Assembly: GCA_949358305.1 (NCBI GenBank)
Contig: OX442314.1
Coordinates: forward strand, 2,359,087-2,423,086
Origin: Strigamia acuminata
Taxonomy: Eukaryota; Arthropoda; Chilopoda; Geophilomorpha; Linotaeniidae
Length of the DNA stretch: 64,000 nt
Direction: 5' to 3'
In this document: positions 55,801-64,000 of the stretch, piece by piece
Layout: the number at the start of each line of letters is the position of its first letter
Numbering within the stretch: position 1 is the stretch's first letter
Notes under the pieces: generated by a model
Databases searched by the model: none
Told to the model about the DNA's origin: nothing
Seen by the model: the letters and a program-made list of their open reading frames with translations, nothing else
Program-made: the position numbers and the translations under genes

Positions 55801-58260
55801 AGGCTTATCGGGTAGTATGGCCACGTTGAATGAATTGTAAACTGAAATTAACGAGCCGATGCCGTGTTTAGACACAAATCGATCGCATCAATTATTCAAA
55901 AGCGGCCTAATTTGCACCTTTCTCTCCGTGTTTGTCGGATCTGCGGCGCAGTTTCTGCAAATACATCTGTTTCTGCATCGAACCTTCGGAGAAAAACAAA
56001 GAAAAATCGATGAGGAAGTGTTTTAGGTTTATTAAGAGGTCGTCGACCTCGATTAATGCGCAATTTCGGTTTTAAAAATCGATTTCCCGCTCAAGGTCGA
56101 GTGGAAATCGATTCTCCGTATGACAATGACGTGCGCTACCTTGGGCATCGTAATGAATTTGATTCAACGAAGTCTCCATTTCCGTTCTTCGTGTGTAATT
56201 ATTGGCACTGATTGTCGATCGACCCACTTTGTGCGTTTCCGTCTGAAATAATGCAAATAAATAATAAATTATTCAAAAAAATATTTCAAAACACTCACCG
56301 TTGGACTCGTTTTGCCTTTAACGTACACGTTGTCGTCCGATAACGTTCGACCGCGCGCCGGCCGCTCTTTAACTTCGTCCCACGGCAACCGGGTTTTACC
56401 ACGACCCGGACTAACAATTCTTTAAAAACAAAAAAACGAATAATAAATTTCAAAATATTCAATTTAATTTAATCTTTACCTTCGAACCATCGGAGGACTA
56501 TCTGGATATGAAGATGTCTTGGAAGTGCCGCTACTCACGTCGCGATCGGTACTATTCGTCCTCGAGTTAGCCGAGCCGACCCACACCGATCCGCCGCCCG
56601 CCAAAATCCAATCCACGTCCGCGCCGCGTGCGTTGAAAATCACCGGCTTGCGGCTAGCGGCAGGCGGCACGTGCACGCCGTACTCGAGCAACCCGTCCTG
56701 GTTAACCCTCGGCAGCATCTTCCTCGCCAAGCGCGCGTGAAGCGCCGCAACGATCGGCTGCGAACGGTGTTCCCGCTGCAGATTCTCGACGATCTCGACG
56801 AGCAGCGCCGAGCGCGTCGGCCCGAGCGCCTGCGCCAACGTGGCCATGCACTCGAGCACGCACTGCCGGATCTTGCGCTTCGAATCGAGCATCATGGGCG
56901 CCACGGCGCTGCACAATGCCGCCATGTCGAACTCGTAGCTCGGGAAAGTGAGCAGCGCGGCCGTGATCAAATTGATGGTCTCCTCGCGCAACCGCGAGTT
57001 CTTATGTTGCAAATTGCCCAACAGGATCGTCACGATCGGCATGGGCGACACGCACTGCATGAGCTGCATTAGCGCGCGGGTACACCCCGACCGTATCGGC
57101 AATTTAGCGTCGGCCAAATGCCGCGACAGCGAGTTCAACACCGGACTCAGGTGCGGCCGGATCCTATACTTGACTTTGTCGATGAAAAGCCTGTACATGT
57201 CGAGCGCGAGCGCCGCGATTTTGAAGTTGGCGTCGGCCGCGAGCCGGTTGAGCAGCGCCACGAAGTTGGGCAAATGCGGCACTACGAGCGCGACGTCGCC
57301 GAGGCCCGCGACGATCACCCGCAGCTGCTCCACGCCGTGACATCGCACCTCCCAGTCCTCCTGTTCGTTCAGCTTGTTCCACAGCCCGATCGGGATGACC
57401 CCGAGCTCGCAGGCGCTCGTCGGGAACAAAAACGACACGTCGCCGTCCCGGTCGTCGTCGTCCGCCTCTGCTTCCTCGTCGTCGTCGCCTTCGTCCTCCA
57501 CGTCGCCGTCGCCTTCCTCTTCGGCCTCCTCGCCGTCGTCCTCCTCGCTCGCGCTCGCCAGCCTCTCCGAGCGCAGTTCCTTAGCCATACGCGGGTGCAG
57601 CCGGTCCAAATACTGCTCGAATCGCGTCTTGCCGACCAGCTGGCGCACCTTCTGCAGCGCGAGGAGCGCCGCCTCCCGCCGCTCGGCCGTCGTGGCCTGC
57701 AGGATGTTGGCGAGCGCCTGCACGAGCACGAAGAAGTTGTGCCCGTCGAACTCGGACGTGAGGAGCATGGGCAGACAAAACATGGTGTACTCCTGCCCGC
57801 TCTGGTCGTCCGCGCACGAATTGACGAGCCCGTGCGCGACGACGGCGTCCAAAACGCGCTGGAGGTCGCCCGACTGCTTGGCGTAGGCGTGCAGGGTGTG
57901 CACGGTGGAGCGGCGCACGAGGATCTTGTCGTGGCCGAGGTTGCGCACTAAACGGACGAGCACTAGGTCGAGGCAGGCGTCGAGGTCGGCGCCGCAGAGA
58001 CGGATGAGCTGGCCGATGAGCTGCGTGCACTCGTGGCGCACCTGCCAGGCGTCGTCGCCGAGGATGTGGTGCAGTTCCTTGAACAGCGTGAGTTTGTTCG
58101 GGAAGTGGATGAAGTCGCCGTTCTCGCGCACCGTGCTACGCAGGTAGGCTAGTAGTTCGCTGCGCCGGCTGGTTTTGCCGCTGCGCTTGGACGACGAGGA
58201 CGACGAGGACGTCGACATGTCGTCCAGGCTGGGCGCGTCAGACGTCGTCACTCCCGCCAT
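49815..58260 (-). CDS. TOGARAM1: TOGARAM/crescerin-type TOG-array protein
   Basis: Cilia-associated protein with tubulin-binding TOG domains. The first exon, 58260-56480, encodes MAGVTTSD and then two HEAT-repeat TOG arrays (about residues 40-250 and 310-540), separated by a long acidic Asp/Glu tract. The frame is open further upstream but without an ATG. Many small exons follow for a Ser-rich linker (for example near 56420-56310, 55850-55600, 55530-55335, 54260-53990, 53487-53045 and 53007-52831). The C-terminal TOG pair is in exons 52980-52831 (LADPEDGIRTAINCLNSSEW), 51920-51728 (RLALHHPEVLMGDLHNLTVV), 51669-51362 and the last exon 49947-49815 (YYGRLLFHML, stop). This N-pair/linker/C-pair layout fits TOGARAM; paralogue 1 rather than 2 is a guess. 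The intron at 51361-49948 holds a 1-kb minisatellite. Confidence 0.88.
50240..51300. repeat. 1-kb 20-bp minisatellite in the last TOGARAM intron
   Basis: About 50 copies of GCATTTTTGCAAATTTAGAT with 19- and 20-bp variants (GCACTT, GCGGTT, GCATTT). The variants recur in blocks, giving a higher-order pattern. Confidence 0.95.
51955..52282. mobile_element. MITE-like element family C, second copy
   Basis: Ends GCGCGTTCAAACTTCCACGG and GCTTTGAATGCACCTAC are inverted relative to each other. The interior (CACAACCACAATTCGTTG, GCTAAATTATGTTTAAATAA) matches 38440-38900. Confidence 0.65.
52281..52792. mobile_element. inverted-repeat element ending in GTATTTTACC
   Basis: Left end ATCGTATTTTACCAAATAAG and right end TTAATCGGTAAAATACGGTA are inverted. 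The GC-rich cores AGCCGCGGCT and TAGCCGCGGCTA lie inside the two ends. The interior is filled by a 20-bp array of TTTTTCCATTGAAATTTCAC. Confidence 0.65.
53520..53800. repeat. about 30-bp AT-rich tandem repeat in a TOGARAM intron
   Basis: Copies of ATTTCATCAAATTTCGTGTA followed by AATTCAAATAT or AATTCGTATAA. Confidence 0.8.
54490..54960. repeat. 20-bp minisatellite in a TOGARAM intron
   Basis: About 20 copies of ATTTTGCTAAATTGACCACA. The region includes a duplicated segment with a 22-bp variant (GCTAATTGATTGACCGCAAT). Confidence 0.93.
54960..55110. repeat. 21-bp minisatellite in a TOGARAM intron
   Basis: About six copies of CTACAAAAATTTACCAAAAA plus T. Confidence 0.9.
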
Positions 58261-58662
58261 CGGTGCTCGTGGCTTCGGCTTCGGCTGATGTTTCGGCCTG
58301 GCCCGACAAAGGTTTAGACATGACTGCGGGTAATTACGCTGGCCTTGTACGAATTCCGTGCGCCGATTAGAACCGACGACACAATGGGGACGATCTGATG
58401 GACTCGCTGGCTGCACGGAACATTTTTTTCTGACGAAATATGGACGGTTTATGAGCCGATCGATGGGTGAATTTTCCGGCGGAGAAGCCTACAGCCTCTC
58501 GCCGCCCATTGCCGCCGACAGAGGGCTCGAGCTGCTCACTTTTCAAAATGGCCACCGCGCGCATTCGACAATTAGAAAATTTTAGAAAATTTTAATTTTT
58601 AATTTTAATTTTATTCAATAAAATATGATCGTATAAAAATACATTCATTTTTATTTTTATTT

Positions 58663-60851
58663 TTATAAAACTTCTTCCTCTTCCTCGCCACCTTCGGCGA
58701 TCGATCCCTCGGCGGTTTGTTTGAACACGGCTTTCTTCTTCGTCGACGGGATATTCGGCCATGACGGGCGGGTGTTGCGTGGGGCAGTACGGCGAGGCCG
58801 TGTACTTGATTCCGTAGCCGATGTACACGTTGGCCAGTTCCTTTTCTCGCGTTATCGCAAAATTAAAATTAAAATTACTTGAGGTAGTAAATATGCGGAA
58901 TGGTGGACCCAATTGTTGATGTGCTCGTCCACGAGAGTGGGGACCGGAACTCGATCGTAATTGAAGTTTTCGGCGATCGCAGCTGGGTGGAAAATAAAAA
59001 TTGAATTTTGATGTTTTTTGGTTTGGATTTGATGGTTTTGCGTACTGGGGTCTTCGGGGACGACGTCGTAGTAGCCGGTCGGCGAAATGTGCGTGGATGC
59101 GGAGATTCGTGCGATTTGAGCGCGGAGTAAATGGATTTCTCGTCCGGGGAACGGCGGGTATGATAAAACCTGGGAAAATAATTTTAAATATTTTTTAGGA
59201 TATTAGAATTTTGTTTTAAAAGTATTAAAATCTTACGACCGACAAAATATTTGCGAATCATTCGAGCTGTGCTGATTTGAGCCGGAGTGACGAGTGGCAA
59301 CTTGACCCAACTAAATTCGGCTACAAATAAATAAAGAAAATTCAGTAATATTCAGGAATATTCAACAAAATTGAATAAGATTCAACAAAATTGAATAAGA
59401 TTCAACAAAATTGAATAAGATTCAACAAAATTGAATAAGATTCAACAAAATTGAATAAGATTCAACAAAATTGAATAAGATTCAACAAAATTGAATAAGA
59501 TTCAACAAAATTGAATAAGATTCAACAAAATTGAATAAGATTCAACAAAATTGAATAAGATTCAACAAAATTGAATAAGATTCAACAAAATTGAATAAGA
59601 TTCAACAAAATTGAATAAGATTCAACAAAATTGAATAAGATTCAACAAAATTGAATAAGATTCAACAAAATTGAATAAGATTCAACAAAATTGAATAAGA
59701 TTCAACAAAATTGAATAAGATTCAACAAAATTGAATAAGATTCAACAAAATTGAATAAGATTCAACAAAATTGAATAAGATTCAACAAAATTGAATAAGA
59801 TTCAACAAAATTGAATAAGATTCAACAAAATTGAATAAGATTCAACAAAATTGAATAAGATTCAACAAAATCGAATAAGATTCAACAAAATTGAATAAGA
59901 TTCAACAAAATCGAATAAGATTCAACAAAATCGAATAAGATTCAACAAAATTGAATAAGATTCAACAAAATTGAATGAGATTCAACAAAATAGAATTAGA
60001 TTCAGCAAAATTGAATAAGATTCAACAAAATTGAATAAGATTCAATAAAATCCAATAAAATTCAATAAAATCCAATAAAATTCAACAAAATTCTCTAAAA
60101 TTCCATAAAAGAGAATATAAAAAATTTAATAAACAAAAAAAAAATAGTTTAACGGACGTGCGAGAGCGGCAAAGTAAACTTTCTGATTCCCAGATCGGAA
60201 CGGCTCCGACGGCACAACGAGCGTCGGGATCGGTTTCGGCTTCGGCGTGGGCATCTCTTCCTCCTCGTCGTCGAACACCCGCTCCGTTTGAATCGCCAGC
60301 GAATCAATCACCGACCGCGGCGTTTCGAAATAATTCTCGCTTTCCTCATCGTCGCTCTCCCCCTAACACCAAAAAAAAGAAAAAAAAATTAAATAAACAA
60401 AAATTTCAAATCAGTAAATCACCAGTAAATCCCACCTTGCTGCCCGCGAAATCATCTCTTTCGTGGAACTCCGTCTCCAGCACAACATAATTCCGTTCAA
60501 TCCCGATTATTCCAATACTTGGAATAATCGCTTGTCCTTGAACGCTTGGAGATATTTGGAGGAAGTTTTGACCGAATCGTACAACGTATTCTCGCGATAC
60601 TGCAGCCGACTCTTCTTCAACCAAATGCTCAACTCCACGTTTTCCGGGCGCCCTTCGAGTATTTTCCTGATTAACTCTTTCAGGTGGTCGTACACATTGG
60701 CCGATGTGACACTACTGGCTTTCATCAAAAACGCTTTGGCCTTGTAGAATTCGTCGGACGAGTCGGTGTTGAGGCCGCTCAGTTGCGACGATTTGATTTT
60801 CGAGCATTCTTTGCTCCTACTGCGGCTTCCCGACGCGTTTTCCGAATCCAT
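58663..60851 (-). pseudogene. radial-spoke head protein RSPH4/6-like, apparently degraded
   Basis: The family forms the head of axonemal radial spokes. From ATG 60851 a typical start (KAKAFLMKASSVTSANVYDH, ILEGRPENVE) runs to KDKRLFQ. The frame then changes and the sequence jumps to GIERNYVVLETEF, a much later part of the family. Further exons: 60362-60158; 59320-59237 (WVKLPLVTPAQISTARMIRK); about 59170-59055 (YPPFPGREIHLLRAQIARIS); and 58982-58881 (INNWVHHSAYLLPQ). The last exon has NVYIGYGIKY and MAEYP, and an acidic end GGEEEEEVL in another frame. Compared with the family, two internal blocks of roughly 90 residues are missing, and frames disagree at several joins. The gene is either decayed or damaged in assembly. 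Confidence 0.7.
59340..60070. repeat. 0.7-kb 20-bp minisatellite in the RSPH4/6 locus
   Basis: About 35 copies of TTCAACAAAATTGAATAAGA, nearly perfect from 59381 to 59870 and more diverged to the right. Confidence 0.96.
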
Positions 60852-61026
60852 TTTGGTTAAAAATTCAAACCGTCGCCATGGTAACGATAATAAAAACTAA
60901 CCGATACGTTTTTATTCTTGTGATTTTTAAAGGAATGCGTGATTTGACATGTACAAATACAAATAAAAAATAAAAATCGAACGACTAGAGTTTTATTTTC
61001 AGCAGTGTTTTTTTTTCTTCTTCGTT

Positions 61027-62216
61027 TTAGGCTTGATCCGGGTATGTGGGGAAATCGGCCACTTGCACCTTATTGGTCGCTTTGAACGATGGGTAGAGGC
61101 CTTGCTGCTTGGTGCGCCGGTTGACGCCTTTCGAGTAGCCGTCCCAGTGGTTGCCGGCGATTCCGATCACGTCGCCGGCGATAAGTTCGAGTTCGTTCGA
61201 CGATTGCGACTCGTGCGAGTAGATCACTTGATGGTTGTGAGCATTCTGTCCGCCGAAGTAATAAATATCGTCCAGAGAGCGGAAATTGGACGCCGCGTCG
61301 GGGTTTACGGTTTGCATGATCTCGTAAGCGATGCGGCACACCTGGCAATTTAACATATTAATAATGGGGATTTTTGAACAAAATGGTGATACTCTGGCTC
61401 CCTACAAGGTGGGCCTTTCTCCCATTGGCCGAATCTCATTACTCCTAACTGTGTACTACCACCAGAAAAAGTAGTTTTTTTTTATTTTTGTGATTATTGT
61501 AATGATTAAAATGATACAATTTTAATTGTATTTTATAATAATTTTTTTTTAATTCAACACATATGTTTGTTCAGTTTATCGATTGCTTTGTCTGTAAAGC
61601 ACACAATTTTGAATTTTCTGCTGTTACTTAGGCAATCGATTACAATGTCTGTACATCAATTGCAATTCTGGTGTTTTGGTCTATTTTTTTGTATCATTAC
61701 ACAAGTGAAATGGCTCGGCCAATGGAAGAAAGACCCACCTTGAACATATCATTTTCATGACGTGCTGTGATTGGTTGAAAGATGCATTGAGATACATTGA
61801 TGAAAATACTCGGTTCAGTCATGTTGCTAAAAATTAGACTTTGACCGATATCGATATTTTGAATCGGCAACCGAATATCGGCCGATACCGATACCGATAC
61901 CTGCGCCGATATTAAAATTAAAATGTCCGACCCCCCCCCCCTACCCCCCAAACAATAGATCTCAACCAATCAAAGTGCATCATTAAAATAATACGTTTAT
62001 GTCATTTTAGAAAGGTAGAAATTGAAATTTGAATTGCAGTTTGATTTACCTGGGATGAGAAAGTGCAGACTAAGTAATCGCTCATAGATAAGAAGTGAAC
62101 GTCTAAAATGATTCCGCGCAAGGAGGAATCGGTGTAGCGTGTTGCCATGGCAGCACTTTTGGATATGTTTGGATCACCCACAAATTCAAAACCGGGGAAA
62201 CTGTTTTCGAAACAAT
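61027..62216 (-). CDS. FUT8: 3' part of alpha-1,6-fucosyltransferase
   Basis: Golgi enzyme that adds core fucose to N-glycans. Two final exons are visible. Exon 62216-62050 encodes FEFVGDPN, ATRYTDSSLRGIILDVHFLS and YLVCTFSSQ (end of the GT23 catalytic domain). Exon 61341-61027 encodes VCRIAYEIMQTVNPDAASNF, DDIYYFGGQNAHN and the C-terminal SH3 domain (LELIAGDVIGIAGNHWDGYS, then GLYPSFK) before the stop. The two exons join in phase 0. The intron holds a MITE family A copy. The 5' exons must lie beyond the right end of the window, past the foldback element. Confidence 0.93.
61390..61744. mobile_element. MITE family A copy in a FUT8 intron
   Basis: It starts TACTCTGGCTCCCTACAAGG and ends CCCACCTTG. 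It shares TACTACCACCAGAAAAAGTA and TGCAATTCTGGTGTTTTGGT with 10456-10837. Confidence 0.85.
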
Positions 62217-62308
62217 CTTTCATTAATATTAACAAAGGATGTAGCAATTTTTCATGCTCCAATAAACTTAATATCATTTTTTTCTAAGACAGACTTTGGT
62301 GTGGCCCT

Positions 62309-62946
62309 TATAAAACCGGCCGGACAATACAAGGAGGGTTACTAAGGGTTTCTCAATTAAATATAGATTAATCATTAGTTGTGGGTAATGTTGTTTAATT
62401 AACGTTTCTGGTGCAATTTTTTCCACTCTTTCGTTCTCGAGATATTTGCGATTTCAGTAAATTTTTGTCCCAATTTAATTTGCCAAGTTTGATTCCGCTA
62501 GTCATTCCTGAATTTCAATTTTTGTGGAACTTTTGTGGATTTGTTTAGCGGTACCAGTACAGGTAAACAGAACTTTTCAAAAAGTACCACATCTCCTGGT
62601 ATTGGTACTTTAGGTAAAACTTCACAAAATTTCAGAAAGTCTAGCAAAATCTCGCAAAATCTCACAAGATCTGAAGAAATTCTAAAAGTAGCAGAAAATC
62701 TGAATGACTACCGGTAGTGCAATCAAACTTGGCAAATTCGGTCAGAAATTGATTACAGTCGCAAATATCTCGAGAACAAAAGCTCCGATCGTCAAAAACT
62801 AAACACGAAACGAAAGAGCAGAAAAAACTGCACTAGAAACGATAATTAAACAACACTGCCCATAACTAGTAATTGATGTATATTTAATTTAACAGTGTAT
62901 TCATTCTTTTAAACACCCTGTATTGTCAGGCTGGGTTTATTTTGAG
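62309..62946. mobile_element. foldback element family B
   Basis: Long inverted arms. ATAAAACCGGCCGGACAATA on the left pairs with TATTGTCAGGCTGGGTTTAT on the right. Inside, TCTCGAGATATTTGCGATTT pairs with CGCAAATATCTCGAGAACAA. No coding capacity. Related to 27124-28572. Confidence 0.82.
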
Positions 62947-62954
62947 AAGCTGGT

Positions 62955-63237
62955 CAAAATTAAATACAAATGTGTGAAATTTGGTTGAAATTCATTAAAA
63001 ATTTGTGAAATTTGGTTGAAATTCATTAAAAATTTGTGAAATTTGGTTGAAATTCATTGAAAATTTGTGAAATTTGGTTGAAATTCATTAAAAATTTGTG
63101 AAATTTGGTTGAAATTCATTAAAAATTTGTGAAATTTGGTTGAAATTCATTAAAAATTTGTGAAATTTGATCAAAAATCAGCAAATATTTGTGAAATTTA
63201 GACGAAATTCAACTACATTTTGTGAAATTTAAACAAA
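62955..63237. repeat. 30-bp minisatellite
   Basis: Copies of AAATTTGTGAAATTTGGTTG followed by AAATTCATTA. The same array resumes at 63968 after an inserted element. Confidence 0.93.
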
Positions 63238-63967
63238 CGAGGTGTCTATTTCCCCAACGTTGGGGGAAATAGTCGGCCCTCACTGGCCAGACTATTTTCC
63301 CCAACAATCTGTTTGTGTACGGTATGGGGAAATAACATTTACCTTATTTTCCCTAACGTTGGGGGAAATAGTCGGCCTTCTTGGGGCCGGCTATTTCCCC
63401 ACACAATATGATTATGTCCACTCAACATTGATTGGTCGAGTGAGTCCATGTTCAGATTATTTCGTTCAGATTTGCCACGTTAATAATAATAGGCCGTGGA
63501 TATTCCCACAAACGTTTGTGGGAATAGACATGTGTCTATTCCCACAAACGTTTGTGGGAATAGACAATGCGATAATAATAACCATTGGAATGTTGTTTCC
63601 GGCAAAATTGGGGAAAGTGCTATCGTTATAAACGTGTACGATTCACTTCTGAGTGATGTACAAGATAAAAACATTTCTGTTGTTAGTAGTTTGGTTCGGT
63701 TATGTAATGACTCATTGAAATTGAATGTACAGGTACAAAGTTGTATAAAGCAAAAAAAATTCATGATTGTGGGTCATTTGCAATTGCAAATGCTTTGTTT
63801 CTCTGTGATAATAAGAATCCCAAATATTCGGTATACGGCATATTCGGCAAAACATTATAATCATATTGTGTGGGGAAATAGCCGGCCCCAAGAAGGCCGA
63901 CTATTTCCCCCAACGTAGGGGGAAATAAAGTACATGTTATTTCCCCCAATGTTAGGGGAAATAGCCT
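63238..63967. mobile_element. palindrome-rich element inserted in the 30-bp array
   Basis: Its ends carry TCTATTTCCCCAACGTTGGG and a complementary TTTCCCCCAATGTTAGGGGA. The motif TTTCCCCCAACGTTGGGGAAA and variants recur at about 63247, 63345, 63900 and 63938. A second palindrome, CCCACAAACGTTTGTGGG, occurs twice at 63507-63560 in a nested pair. Open frames reading FPQTFVGID or PTLGEIVG are translations of these palindromes. Confidence 0.75.
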
Positions 63968-64000
63968 CACAAAATTCATCAAAAATTTGTGAAATTTGGT

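Noticed and set aside
57118-57951. 277-codon plus-strand frame
   Set aside because: Antisense of the GC-rich first TOGARAM exon, whose minus-strand translation has clear HEAT repeats.
63480-63631. Repeated peptide FPQTFVGID in both strands
   Set aside because: It is the translation of a DNA palindrome and so appears in both directions; not a protein repeat.

Overview
The window looks like nuclear DNA of an invertebrate animal. The genes are split by many introns. Several belong to animal families: DEG/ENaC channels, the Hippo scaffold Salvador, the alpha-1,6-fucosyltransferase FUT8, and the ciliary proteins TOGARAM/crescerin, radial-spoke RSPH4/6 and a FAM194-domain (C3orf20-like) protein. 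Radial-spoke and crescerin genes imply cilia or flagella. I cannot name the phylum from the sequence. Everything below comes from reading translations, splice sites and repeats by eye; no search was run.

The left two thirds (about 3-41 kb) hold two paralogous channel genes in tail-to-tail orientation: gene A (+, 3100-24479) and gene B (-, 40745-29272). Their main feature is an unusual architecture. One uninterrupted exon in each gene (9181-9979 in A, 37400-36656 in B) encodes the second membrane helix of one DEG/ENaC subunit, a short cytosolic linker, and then the first membrane helix of another subunit. The exons on either side encode two extracellular domains, and the five intron phases of the first half (0,1,0,0,2) recur in the same order in the second half. 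I read this as an internally duplicated, covalently tandem two-subunit channel (TM1-ECD-TM2-TM1-ECD-TM2).

These two genes are loaded with mobile DNA. Gene A carries a complete copia element just upstream of a splice acceptor (3471-8244, TSD GTTCC, LTRs identical by eye, intact 1366-aa polyprotein, half-initiator-tRNA-Met primer site). It also carries a 12.6-kb LTR element inside its last coding exon (11616-24195, TSD CAAC, LTRs apparently identical). That element's long pol frame has lost catalytic residues, and it has an extra 3' gene. A GC-rich foldback/tandem-repeat region (1-3099) cuts off the start of gene A. Gene B carries a Ty3-type element in its last intron (30067-35503, TSD TAGTG) whose gag-pro-pol frame is broken by a single TAA.

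The right third (42-62 kb) is denser in genes: a FAM194-domain protein (+), Salvador (-), TOGARAM (-), an apparently decayed or misassembled RSPH4/6 gene (-) and the 3' end of FUT8 (-). Their introns are filled with AT-rich tandem arrays of unrelated sequence but a recurring period of about 20 bp. Several families of small inverted-repeat elements (MITE or foldback) are scattered throughout, and the window ends in an element built of AACGTT-centred palindromes.
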